Assembly (NCBI GenBank): GCA_944470555.2
Contig: OX104127.1
Coordinates: forward strand, 31,449,661 to 31,513,660
Origin: Heterobilharzia americana
Taxonomy: Eukaryota; Platyhelminthes; Trematoda; Strigeidida; Schistosomatidae
DNA length: 64,000 bases
Direction of reading: 5' to 3'
Made by a program: the position numbers and the translations under genes
Shown: positions 54,426 to 64,000 of the stretch, one piece after another
Layout: each line of letters opens with the position of its first letter
Position numbering within the stretch: position 1 is the first letter of the stretch
Notes under the pieces: generated by a model
What the model was told of the DNA's origin: nothing
Databases searched by the model: none
Seen by the model: the letters and a program-made list of their open reading frames with translations, nothing else

Positions 54426-56476
54426 GTAGAAATATGAATTCCTGCATCAACTTTAAATGCCTCCAGAGTGCTGACAATGCTGAAATAAAACGTGCATACC
54501 GGAGGCTGTCAGCAAAACTGCACCCAGATAAAAACCCAGATGACCCATCTGCAGAAGCTAAATTTCGAAGACTTGTCAGTATTTATGAAGTCCTTAAAAA
54601 TTCGGAATTGCGCACGAGGTAAATTTATAAACCCCCTCATCGTAGATTCTCTCAGATATGACGAAGTGTTGGAAAATGGTTTGCCTAGCTGGCGAACTCC
54701 TGTGTTTTATTACAGGAAACTCAGGAAAATGTCTAATTATGAGTTGTTTGGTTTATTTTTTGGGATGGCTACCGTAATACATTATGCTGTTCTTTGGGGA
54801 TCTGTCTTTGAAAGGAGACTAACTTTGGTATGTGACTTGAGTGATTTATATACCTGCTAGGAAGATCAACTCAGCAGTTCTTTGAAACGTCACAAAGCGC
54901 GTGATCGAAAGTTAGAATTAATAAATCAAGAGATATCTGATGAACTTCAGAAAATTCCTGGTCCTGGTTGGATAGATCTGCTTCCATTCGCTATTATCAG
55001 ATGGGTACATGCCATAATCACCTTCGTCCCCATTCTGTATACGTTTGTAAAAGAGAAAGTTACTGAAAAGATACAGGAGCACCGTGAACTCAAGGAAGAG
55101 ATGCGAAGTAAGTTTCAAAGAATCTTTTATACGCATTCGTGAGTACAGTTTTCCGATAAACGGTTGTTTACTTTTCTAACCCTAAGACTTGTTAATAATT
55201 GTTAAAGATTTATCCTAATTCTTTTGCATGAAGTTAAGTTTGTTTCAAAAGAACCAAAAAGTAGACTACCAGTCTCTTGTCTTTTCTGCCCACAAGGGAG
55301 TACCACTCTAAATGGCTGTTTAAAAAGTTGTATGTCTAAAGCTTATATTGAATTCTACTGTTCCCAAACTAAAGGTCTAATAAGTTGCTTTTTCAACTGA
55401 CTCATCCCTTCTGTCGTCAGTAGCAAGGCGGAGGTAGGAAAATGTTGCTTAGATGTATCTCTAAGCTTTCTGTTTTGATTCTGTACTTCTTACCTCTCTT
55501 CTTTCTACATAGCTCTCCCATCTTGTTGATGACATTATTTTAAATAGCACATTTCTTATTGCACATTTATTAAGTTTGTCTAAAATAGGGAACTTTTCTT
55601 ATGGAGTCTAAATCTTTCTATCTGGGGATACGTGTTTCTCATTTCATTCTAACGGCTTATGATGCTGGGCGAAAACGATTTAGATATGATTTACTGTGTT
55701 TTCGCTTTGTTGATTTCTTTTCGTTGTGCTACTGTGAAATATGGCAGCTTAAATCATTGAGCTATTTTCTCACTTTCTATGGTTTGTCTAGTGATTCGAT
55801 TGTTTTTCATTATCACTCACTACAATCTAGTAACTGCCATTTCGGTTGTCACTCTTTACGGTAGATAATTGGGAATTTGTCCTTTTGTAGAGATAGGTTC
55901 TCGCTATCTCAGTGTTTCACCAAAAAATCAACAGACAAATGGCGTGAGTCCAAGAGCTTCCTGCTGGTTGACTCCCATCATCCAAGTGCCAAGAATCTAT
56001 CCTCTAGGCCGTTCGGATCCGTCTTTTTCGTCACTAGTGTTCACGTAACCTTGATAAACATCCAGGGATGTTACGTCATGTTTCTACCTATCCTGGTGGC
56101 ACTGTGTCCTGTTAGCTGGGTTGGTTAATCTTGAAGCTCCCATTGTTTTTCTAGACAAAAATCAAAACTAGCTTCCATGTGAAGTTATACTGAAGTTAGT
56201 CGTAATGTTGTTGTTTAACAAAACAATAAAAACTCCAGAATTAAACCATTCAGCTCAAAGAATGCGATACCAGCAAGATCACTTAATTGACTTACAGAAA
56301 TTTTGCATCATTTTGTTTCTACCTATATTTCAGTCATTCAGGAAAACAAAGAGAAACTGAAAGCTGAAAAACAGCAACGTAAGCGTCGCTTACTCCATGA
56401 ACAGACAAATCTTCGAGAAATTGAAAAACACAGAGCCCCCCGTATTCACAAGTGTAAAGAGACTAGCGCCAGATAA
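54294..56476 (+). CDS. DNAJC1: DNAJC1-like ER membrane J protein, truncated chimeric copy (281 residues)
   Basis: Five exons join in phase: 54294-54425, 54467-54618, 54656-54827, 54861-55107, 56334-56476. ATG 54294 gives a hydrophobic signal peptide (residues 1-17, MIIYIFFFLLFCRNLNA) directly before WDSGEIEMFDLVEEV, which aligns with human DNAJC1 just after its signal sequence. The J domain spans about residues 34-98, with HPD at 63-65. Residues about 123-146 and 191-214 are membrane segments, with the conserved PVFYYRKLRKMSNYEL between. DNAJC1 proteins recruit the ER Hsp70 BiP through the luminal J domain and expose C-terminal SANT domains to the cytosol. Here no SANT domain is present: exon 5 runs at 56424 into duplicated Gypsy-like sequence and stops at 56474. 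A complete copy may lie beyond the window. Confidence 0.88.
54426..54466 (+). other. 41-bp micro-intron
   Basis: GTAGAA...CTCCAG. Removing it restores the J-domain frame. Introns this short are characteristic of schistosome 5' gene regions. Confidence 0.88.
54467..54618 (+). CDS. DNAJC1: DNAJC1-like exon 2, J-domain core
   Basis: It encodes SADNAEIKRAYRRLSAKLHP, then DKNPDDPSAEAKFRRLVSIY and EVLKNSELRT. The HPD tripeptide needed to stimulate Hsp70 ATPase is intact. It ends in phase 2 (AG|GTAAAT). Confidence 0.93.
54619..54655 (+). other. 37-bp micro-intron
   Basis: GTAAAT...TCTCAG, between AG and A of an Arg codon. Confidence 0.88.
54656..54827 (+). CDS. DNAJC1: DNAJC1-like exon 3
   Basis: It encodes YDEVLENGLPSWRTPVFYYR, then KLRKMSNYELFGLFFGMATV and the rest of the first transmembrane segment. 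The match to DNAJC1 (NGLP-WR-PVFYYR-(V/L)RKMSN-EL) is close. Phase 0 end. Confidence 0.93.
54828..54860 (+). other. 33-bp micro-intron
   Basis: GTATGT...TGCTAG; the shortest of the three. Confidence 0.85.
54861..55107 (+). CDS. DNAJC1: DNAJC1-like exon 4
   Basis: It encodes a charged stretch, then WIDLLPFAIIRWVHAIITFV (second hydrophobic segment; the family has WHDLLP...) and a charged helix ending EEMR. Donor CGAA|GTAAGT at 55108, phase 1. Confidence 0.9.
55108..56333 (+). other. DNAJC1-like intron 4 (1226 bp)
   Basis: GTAAGT...TTTCAG. It is much longer than introns 1-3, fitting the schistosome pattern of small 5' and larger 3' introns. No mobile element was recognised in it. Confidence 0.75.
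56334..56476 (+). CDS. DNAJC1: DNAJC1-like exon 5 fused to duplicated Gypsy-like sequence
   Basis: Acceptor at 56333. Lys/Glu/Arg-rich IQENKEKLKAEKQQRKRRLL is genuine. From about 56424 the DNA is that of 45520 onward, and the frame adds HRAPRIHKCKETSAR before TAA. No splice donor is seen before the junction, so the break lies within the exon. Confidence 0.8.
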
Positions 56477-57585
56477 ACTGAAAATCACTGGGTTGAATCT
56501 AATTATAAGCTACGGCTATGCATCGTCCGCCTTTTCAACAGTCAATGGACTTCCTCATTACGTTTGGCTCCCAAGAAAAACCAAAGAAACTGGTGACCAC
56601 ACGGCTATTACAGAGCACCAAGCAGACAAATCATTCTTGACAGGTGAACGGTGCCTCATATTCAAGATTTCACCAACTGTCTTGAAGTTGCCACCGTATT
56701 CACTAAAATAGACCTCTTTCAAGCTTATCACAATGTTCCTGGGGCCAAAGAAGGTGCACTGAAAGCAGCCACAACCACTGCGTTCGGTTTATACGAGCTT
56801 GTGCTCATGTCTTTTGGTCTCAGGAATGCTATAGAGTTATTCTAGTGGTGCATGGATAATTTCCTTTCGCATTTACCACTCGTCAAGGCATGAAGAAATG
56901 CTTTGCCGATCGCTTGCCCGGATATGAACTCACACGATGGCAGCGTGTGGACGGCTTTAAGAAACTGGACGATAGCGAGAAGGCAATAAATCAAAGTGAG
57001 TGTGTCTTCGAAGTTGAGGCCAATGAATTCCTAGGACACATGAATAATACGGAAAGAATATCGTGACTGCCAAGAGAGGAGGGTGCCATCAACCAACACC
57101 ACTACTCACGTCCACAGCACGACAACGGGGTTTTCTTGGTCTTATTAATTTTTACGGTTGTTTCTTGCCTCATTGTGCACAATGCACTCAACCCCTTGGT
57201 GACCCTTTAGGGCTTTAAGCTCCCTACAGATGCTATAACAGCTATCGACAAATTGGAAATAACCTCTCCAAGCACCGTAAGTCAAAGGTACCATGATGTC
57301 GAGGCCCCGTCAGCACTTATGGTCGACGCTTCCGGTAACATTCTAAGAGCGGCATTCAGCGGTGTTCTTTCCAGAACATTTCACTTCCACTGAAGCTTGA
57401 TATTCAGCATTCAATCGGGGGTTGTTGACCACCTCTTCCGGCATTTAGCACTACCGTCACATTGTAGAAGATGGTCCGTCCATGATCTCCACAGATTGAA
57501 AGCCTTCAACCTACGCTCTGAATGCAGAGCCTGACAAATACTCATCACTTGAGCTCCGCCACACTGATTTTGCATCGCAGTATAA
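56424..57585 (+). mobile_element. Gypsy-like pol remnant, unit 2 copy (left-truncated)
   Basis: It starts at KNTEPPVFTSVKRLAPDKLK, in the intact frame (six C at 56436-56441 against five in unit 1). The rest is as in 45520-46680. The upstream gag-like part is absent because the duplication starts here. Confidence 0.85.
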
Positions 57586-57594
57586 CAGAGGCCT

Positions 57595-59195
57595 ACGAAA
57601 GCTTAAGGTTGCGCAAAACTGCGGGGTTGTCGCCCCGTCTGGAATTAATTTAAGCTCGAAATTGACAAAAAACGGTCACGCGGGAACTTTTTCTTCACAA
57701 AGAATCATTTTCGAAAGCCGTATAGTAACAATCGTGCTCCCAAAAGAATACATGTTCCCACCGATGGCCAGTAAGTCAATACAAGGTCATGAAAAATTCC
57801 CCCAAGGACTATGGCAAGTAAACAAAAAGATGAATAGACAGTCTGTGAGAGATTACAACCACAGCAAAATTACCAGCTGAATGCACCCCTTCTGAACGGG
57901 AATATCAGGCCTGTACTGCTGGATTGCCAAGGCCTCTGGCGCGTTGAAAAGATCTGCCTTCTTTGTGATCATATTGAGACAAAAAATCTTGAGATAAAAG
58001 TTCCTAAGCATTTTCTGAGGGGACTGTTATTGTGATGTGCTCTCAATATACAATTTGGCCACAGTAATTAACTTTACTGACAATCAGATGGAGTGGAAGT
58101 GGGTTCACCACTGGGTCCTCTCCTAGCAGACTGTTTCATGGGAAGTCTAGGGGACGGTAAACTACGCCTATTGGCCAACCTGCTCCATAACTACAAGAGG
58201 CGTGTGACCAATACCATCTTTTTTGAGGGGGAGGAGTAACCCTGAAGAAATACCATGAAAGTTCAATTGACGTCATAAGTCAATCAAATTTGCCACTCAA
58301 ACCGAAAATAAATCAGAATTCTGCAGTCTGGACGTTCTACTGAGAATATGTGGTGGTGACCGAATTGCAGAAAACAAACCTGGGGTGGCCAGTATATTCA
58401 TTTTCAAACCTGAACTACACTGGATAGGAAAATGTGTCTGCTCATTCACCATGGGCACGAATCAGAAGAATTTGTGCGGATTATGCGGTAGATGAGGAAC
58501 TGGGACCACTTCAGAGAGATTATGGAAGATTATGGATCCTGTGAATCTCGAAGAAGAAACCAGAACGTTTCCAAAGAAGAGGTCGCTTATGGACACGGGA
58601 TTCAAGGGACATATATTGACAGGTTCTACGGGATCGACCATACGAAGCTGTGAGGAAGATCATCTTTTCCGTCTGGTTCCGAATTGCTTCCTACAGTCAA
58701 CAGGTGGTTTGAGGGTGTGTGAAAGATGAACCACCTCTGTAGTCCACCTCCATGTACGTCTATCAACTCGCCTGCCCTTGTGGAGCTGGGAACATAAGCT
58801 CTCCAAGGCGTGTTTTGTCCAATCCACCTTCGGAGGCAATCCTACCTGGCTATATACAGGACAGCGCGAGGGCAGCAATAGCTGGATTCATGAGCACTTG
58901 GTTATCTTTGGTCGCTGCGCTCTACGGAAGTTTTATTTCAAAGCCATTTATGGTGTGGAGCCAGACACTCATACTGAGTAATTATATCCCCATTAACTTT
59001 CACCGCTGTTGTCTAACGATATCGCGCCTATCCAATATTTGTGACAAGCAACATCTAAACAATTGTTTACTCCAGAAGACTTTGTACGGCACGATAATAT
59101 GTTCCTTTTTTAACTTTCACAGCTTCTGTAAGGAAATAACATTTAGATATTGCCTGCAAAAGCGGTATGTGTTTGTACAGTTCATTATTTGAAAT
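57595..59195 (+). mobile_element. Penelope-like element, unit 2 copy
   Basis: Copy of 46690-48290, with the same SPLGPLLADCFMG block (about 58084 onward) and GIY-YIG remnants. Confidence 0.8.
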
Positions 59196-59394
59196 ATATA
59201 TTTATTGTTACCATTATCATTCCGAAGGGAGCGCGTATCCACCACCTCAACGCAGCAGACCTTGGCGATCCGGTGTTACAAGACCGATACTTGTGTTCGA
59301 AGTGATACATTTAACCTCCAGTTTTGCCTTGATCGCAGTCTCACCGAGACATTTCATTCATTTCTTTGTTTATTTACCATAATTCTCTAAGCAA

Positions 59395-60206
59395 TTTTGT
59401 ACGGCCCTGAGTTGACCCCGTAACCGCTATCATTAGGTGACTTTGATGAGCTCGTATTTATGTCTTATGTTGACTCACTGGCCATTGATGGCCGTGCATA
59501 TTTTCTTGGAAGTATGATCATGATTGTATAGTTTTTGGAAGCGACTCGTTCCGAAGAAAAATTCTTCGCTGAATAGTCTTTTGTTAGTTTTCACTATCTA
59601 GTGAGACCACTTCAATACTTGAAATCATTAGGGCCTTCACATAAGTTCGGCCTAAACGGCATACCACATTTTCTGTTTGGCAAATGTGATCACAATCCGT
59701 ATAATCTTTTCATAAGCGAAGTTAGATAAGTGTTACACCAGCCAGCTGGAACGGAACCAAAACAGTGATGATGCGCCAGCCTATATCTTCTGGAAAAAGC
59801 GTTGAATTTGGACCGGTTGCAATTACCTCAGCATCTCTAAAATCAGTAGAAAAATGTTATTTCTTTTTCGCGAACCTCAGTAAGCCGCTTCTGATGATAC
59901 AAATCACTTGGTCTGCAGACGCAGAAGGATCTTTCAGATACTGCTGCTGCGTTATGCCAAAACATCTTTGCCAACCTATGAGAAGTTGTTGAGAGTGCTA
60001 GACCCATCTTTTTCGACCATGCCTCTACCTTCGTTACTTCTTTAAACCCCTTTGATTAAACAAGCTCGCCAGAACCCGTATTGAGCCATGAATTGCAAAT
60101 TGGTTTCATCTATACTTTTCTGAGGGAAATTAGTACACTCTGAACGGAGAGAATCGCCCCAACTTGCTAATTGATCAGGCCAGCGTACTCTAACCTCCCG
60201 TCCTCT
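59395..60206 (+). mobile_element. CR1-like element left part, unit 2 copy
   Basis: Copy of 48490-49301. It carries the T-to-C substitution at 59777, which removes a stop. Confidence 0.6.
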
Positions 60207-60224
60207 TCATTTTTCTGGACTACT

Positions 60225-63200
60225 ATTATTATTAGCCCTTGGGTTCCTAGCGGAACATAGAGCTTCGATAACACGTCTCCAGTGAACTCTGTTCGCCCAA
60301 ATCTTTTGAATCTGGCTCCACAACAGCCCACAACCTCTCATTTCCTCTTCGCGCGATCTCCTCCATGTCACCCTCGGCACCGACGCCCAACTCATCGCTT
60401 CCCATGGGGATTCCACTAGAGCAATTGGCCTGACGCGTGACGCCCCCAGTCGGCTTTCTCAGTGTATGCCCAATCCATCTCCACTTCTTCCTGCATATTT
60501 GTTGCGTGATAGGTTCTTGGTTGGTTCGTTCCCAGAGCTCCTTGTTGCTTATTCTTGTTATCCCGGCCATCTGATCTTCAGTGGCGAGCGTAAGCAGTTG
60601 TTGATGAATGTCTGTAGTTTATCGGAAATCCCTTTCGTAACGCGCCAAGTCTCTGAACTATACAGAAGCACTGACTTGACGCTGGTGTTGAAAATCCGTA
60701 TCTTGTTCCGCATGCTGAGTGCAGAAGATCTCCACACTGGTTTCAGGCTGATGAACGCCTCCCTTACTTTTCCGATTCTGACCTCGACATCCTCGTCTGT
60801 GCCTGTGGCGCCTGTAGTTGTGACAGTGCTTCCTAGATAGGTGAAGGAGGTTACCTCCTTTAGGTTTCTCCCGCTCATGGTGACTGGAGTTTGTTGTTGT
60901 TGGAGTTGTTGGTGCGGTATCCTCATCAACTCTGTCTTCTCTATATTCACCTGAAGTCCCGTCTTCGCTGCCCTGTCTATTCTGTCACCTTGTTAGTTTT
61001 CGTCTTTAGACCTTCAAGTTTATGAGACATCAGGCACAAGTGATCGGCGAAATCCAAGTATTCTAGGTTCTTTTCCGTGGTCCAGCCGGCGTATCCCCCT
61101 TCTTCTCACAGCTCCCCACTGCCTGCTGCATGATCTAGTCCAGTCCACCACAATCAGGAATATCATGGGGGATAGTAGGCAACCTTGTTTCACTCCTGTC
61201 TTCACTTCGCTTTAAAGGCATCACTGGGCTTCCTAGTGTGAACTACTTGGCATGTGGCCTCTTCACACAGTTGTTGAATGAGGCGGATAAAGGTTTGCGG
61301 TACTCCGTAGTATTGAAGCAGTTTCCAAATTACCTCTCGGTCGACGCTGTCAAAGGCCATCTCAAAGTCGATGAAGATGAGGTAGAGAGCTGATTGCCAT
61401 TCTATACTCTGTTCCATGATGACGCGAAGCGTTGTAATTTGGTCTGCACATGATTTGTACTTCCTGAAGCCAGCCAGCCTGTTCCGGTCGTAGTTTTGAA
61501 TCCAGTGCATCCTCAAGCCTCTCCAGGATGATGCGGCTTAATATTTTACTTGGGGTGGACAGGAGAGTGATTCTCCGCCAGTTCCTGCAAACACTGAGGT
61601 CTCCCTTCTTCAGCAGTTTGACAAGGTAACCCTTCTTCCAATCAATAGGCGGGTACCTTCTCTTCCTTCCGCACCTTCTGCAATAATGGTGTGAGCATGT
61701 CCGCTGTTGTCTCTGCATCTGTTTTCAGTGCTTCTAGCCGGGTCCCATCTAGTCCTGCTGCCTTCCTGCATTTCAGTAGCTTTACGGCGTTCAGGACTTC
61801 CATTTTTGTTGGAGGATTTATGTTCACTTGTAATTCAGCGGCTGTAGGTGGTATTTCTGGACGAAGTGCAGGTGGTGGTGGTGGTCGATTCAAGAGCTTC
61901 TTGAAGTGATCGGCCATCGTTTCCTTTGTTTCTCTTCTTCCGTAATTAACTTTCCGTCATCATCTTTTATTGGCTTAGTCTGCGTTGATCTATTCCCTTC
62001 CAGATAGTAACCTGGTTATTTGATACAATGTTGTCGGGTCTCTCCTACCAGCAGTCAGATTTCCTTCGCTTGCCAATGTGTCGTAGAAGTGTCTTTTGTC
62101 TTTGCATGCACTCTTCTTCACTTCTTTGTCCAGTGTTTTATACTTTGTGCTCAGTTCCTCTTGTCGTTGAGCATCCTTGCACTAATGCATCTTCTGCTTC
62201 ACCATCCTCCTCTCCTCTATCAGCTTCCAGGTATCCGTCGAGATCCATTCCTTGTCTTCTTTCTTTTTCCTTCCTAATACTGTTGTGCAGGTTTCTCTCC
62301 ATATAGCTTTCATAAACTTCCAGTGTTCTTCCACACAGGCTTCTTCAGGGATGTTGCTCGACGTCTCCTATTTTGTCTTGATGGCTGCCGTGAAGATTTC
62401 TCCTGTAGTTTCATCCTTCAGTTTCCGAGTGTTGTACTTGAATTGAGGTCTATCACCAGCTTCCTTGAAGGCTTTTAACTTGATTTGGAAGGTTCCTTGC
62501 ACTAGATGGTGAGTGGTCTGAACCTACATCTGCTCTTCTTCTTGACCTTGTGTTAAGTAGACTGCGTCTCCATTTTCTTGAGATTGAGATATAGTTGATC
62601 TGATTTTTAGTGTGTTCTGGTGTCTGGTGAAATCCATGTCGCTTTGTGGATATCCTTGTGCTTGAACACACTGCCTCCAGTCACCAAATCGTTGAATGCG
62701 CAGAATTCTGCAAACAATTCTCCATTCTCGTTCATTTCACCTAGCGCCTCTCGACCCATGGTTAGCTCTCTTCCCGTGTTGTCCCCTCCCAGTTTGGCAT
62801 TCATGTCACCCATTAGAATTTTGATATCTCCAACTGGGGTCTTGTCCAGTGCTCATTGAAGTTGTCTGTAGAATTCCTCCTTTTTCTCTTGCTCTGCATT
62901 ATTTGTAGGTGCATAACATTGTATGATTCTGACCTTCCTTCCTTTTGAGTTGAACCTTGCTGTCATGATCCTGGAGGAGATTAGTTCCCACTGCATGAGA
63001 GCCTTCGATGCCGTTGGGGACATCATGATAGCCACTCCCTCAGTGTGCTTGTGGTTGTCGTCTGGGTGACCGGAGTAGATTATTGATTCTCCAGTTGACA
63101 GTTTGGAGAGTCCACTCCCATTCCATCTGCTTTCGCAAATCCCAAGCACTTCAGTGTGATACCTTCTCATCTCGTTTGCAATCTGGGCTGCCTCGCTGGG

Positions 63201-63502
63201 TTCAAACATCGTACGGACATCCCATATCTCCATGTTTACTTTCGCTTTCATCGAGAGAAGACACATCGGCCAATTGGCTTCCCGAAGGCTTTCACCAACT
63301 GCCGTCATTTCGCCTCTCTGATTCCAGCGAGGAATAATTTTGTTATTATCTTTTATATATCGTCTGTGCTTTGAAGTTTGTATGGCGGTTAGATTTGTTT
63401 TACGGGATAGGGTTGCCAGCCGTATGCCCAACCTTCCCTCTTTACCCGAGCCTAGGACTGGCTGGTAACCAGTGGAGGTTAACCAGGCGAGGTTACGTCA
63501 CC
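60225..63502 (-). mobile_element. RTE-like family A full-length, unit 2 copy
   Basis: Copy of 49320-52597, with the same nonsense and frameshift changes and the same FADH. TSD copies are at 60207-60224 and 63503-63520. It therefore arose by duplication and not by a second insertion. Confidence 0.92.
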
Positions 63503-63520
63503 TCATTTTTCTGGACTACT

Positions 63521-64000
63521 TCAACTAAAACCGATTTTCGAATGTATCACGAGAACCTGATGGTACCCATGCCTGTCATTCTCTCGGACTGCTCTTAAGC
63601 CAGCAAAATCAAAAATGATCCCTCATCTTCCCAAATTGACTTCGTATTCAAACCCTCCGACTACCAGATGGCTAATTTGAGATTGAGATGTGAACAAGGC
63701 TTGTATGAACTGATTAAATCTGATGACGCTTGTCTCCCCGGTGTCTCTGTGTTTGGTCCGTCCTGGTTTACGCTCTTCTCCAGACCTTTACCAGTTCACC
63801 CCACTTCTAGTGATCTCCAGAAAAATCTTTAAGTTGACCTTTTGCCCAAGTAAACTTAGACTTTTTGGTATGGCTCAGTCTCTACTTCTACCTTGCGTCA
63901 ATTCGTGTTCCCCGTACACTTACTGATCGCTCCTTCTTATTCCTTCCTGGACTCCAGGAAAAAGACCTCGCCGTATTGTCTGATATTTTTAGGACTGTTA
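63521..64000 (+). mobile_element. CR1-like element right part, unit 2 copy (cut by window end)
   Basis: Copy of 52616-53095. It ends at the window edge inside the RT C-terminal region. Confidence 0.65.

Larger units (their letters stand above)
45520..56423. repeat. Tandem duplication, unit 1 (about 10.9 kb)
   Basis: Everything from AAAAACACAGAG at 45520 recurs from 56424. The offset is 10904 before a C run (45532-45536 versus 56436-56441) and 10905 after it, up to the window end. The unit contains Gypsy-like pol, a Penelope-like element, CR1-like with nested RTE, and DNAJC1 exons 1-5. Only the C-run difference and one substitution (48872 T, 59777 C) were noticed. Confidence 0.93.
56424..64000. 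repeat. Tandem duplication, unit 2 (runs off the window)
   Basis: Copy of 45520-53095. All long open frames of unit 1 recur unchanged at +10905, except for one extra + frame at 59765-59992 caused by the T-to-C change at 59777. The unit should continue to another DNAJC1 copy beyond 64000. Confidence 0.93.

Noticed and set aside
60225..63502. Independent second insertion of the full-length RTE element
   Set aside because: It shares flanks, TSD, nonsense and frameshift mutations with 49320-52597, so it was copied as part of the larger duplication.

Overview
This is eukaryotic genomic DNA, very probably from a blood fluke (Schistosoma, Digenea). The reasons are: AT-rich coding exons with Asn/Ser runs; hammerhead-ribozyme SINEs of the Smalpha type; abundant RTE-like, CR1-like, Penelope-like and Gypsy-like retroelements; and one gene with 33-41 bp micro-introns beside another with introns of up to about 8 kb. 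The species cannot be fixed by eye.

Two host genes are visible, both on the + strand. (1) About 1.26-31.4 kb holds the last six exons of a KCTD3/SHKBP1-like gene. All splice phases agree and give 624 residues plus a stop; the N-terminal BTB part lies upstream of the window. (2) About 54.3-56.5 kb holds a DNAJC1-like ER co-chaperone gene: signal peptide, J domain with HPD, and two membrane segments. Its fifth exon runs directly into retrotransposon sequence.

The KCTD3-like introns and the 31-44 kb spacer are packed with decayed mobile DNA. This includes several copies of an RTE-like element (family A, (TAA)n 3' tail), copies of a second non-LTR family (family B, C-terminal R-WLGHVLR motif), Penelope-like RT and GIY-YIG pieces, and a Penelope-like fold-back. 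It also includes CR1-like pieces and many tRNA-headed SINEs with hammerhead motifs, several arranged head to head as palindromes.

From about 45.5 kb to the end the window is a tandem duplication with a 10,905 bp period. Unit 1 (45520-56423) holds Gypsy-like pol, a Penelope-like element, a CR1-like element split by a full-length RTE copy (18-bp target-site duplication), and then DNAJC1 exons 1-5. Unit 2 starts at 56424 inside DNAJC1 exon 5 and repeats the same retroelement block almost base for base to the window end. Only two differences were noticed. Either this is a very recent duplication that truncated the first DNAJC1 copy, or it is an assembly duplication.

No bacterial genes, CRISPR array or viral genome were seen. 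The two host genes show no functional link. The most interesting structures are the duplication breakpoint, the paired hammerhead SINE palindromes and the Penelope-like fold-back.
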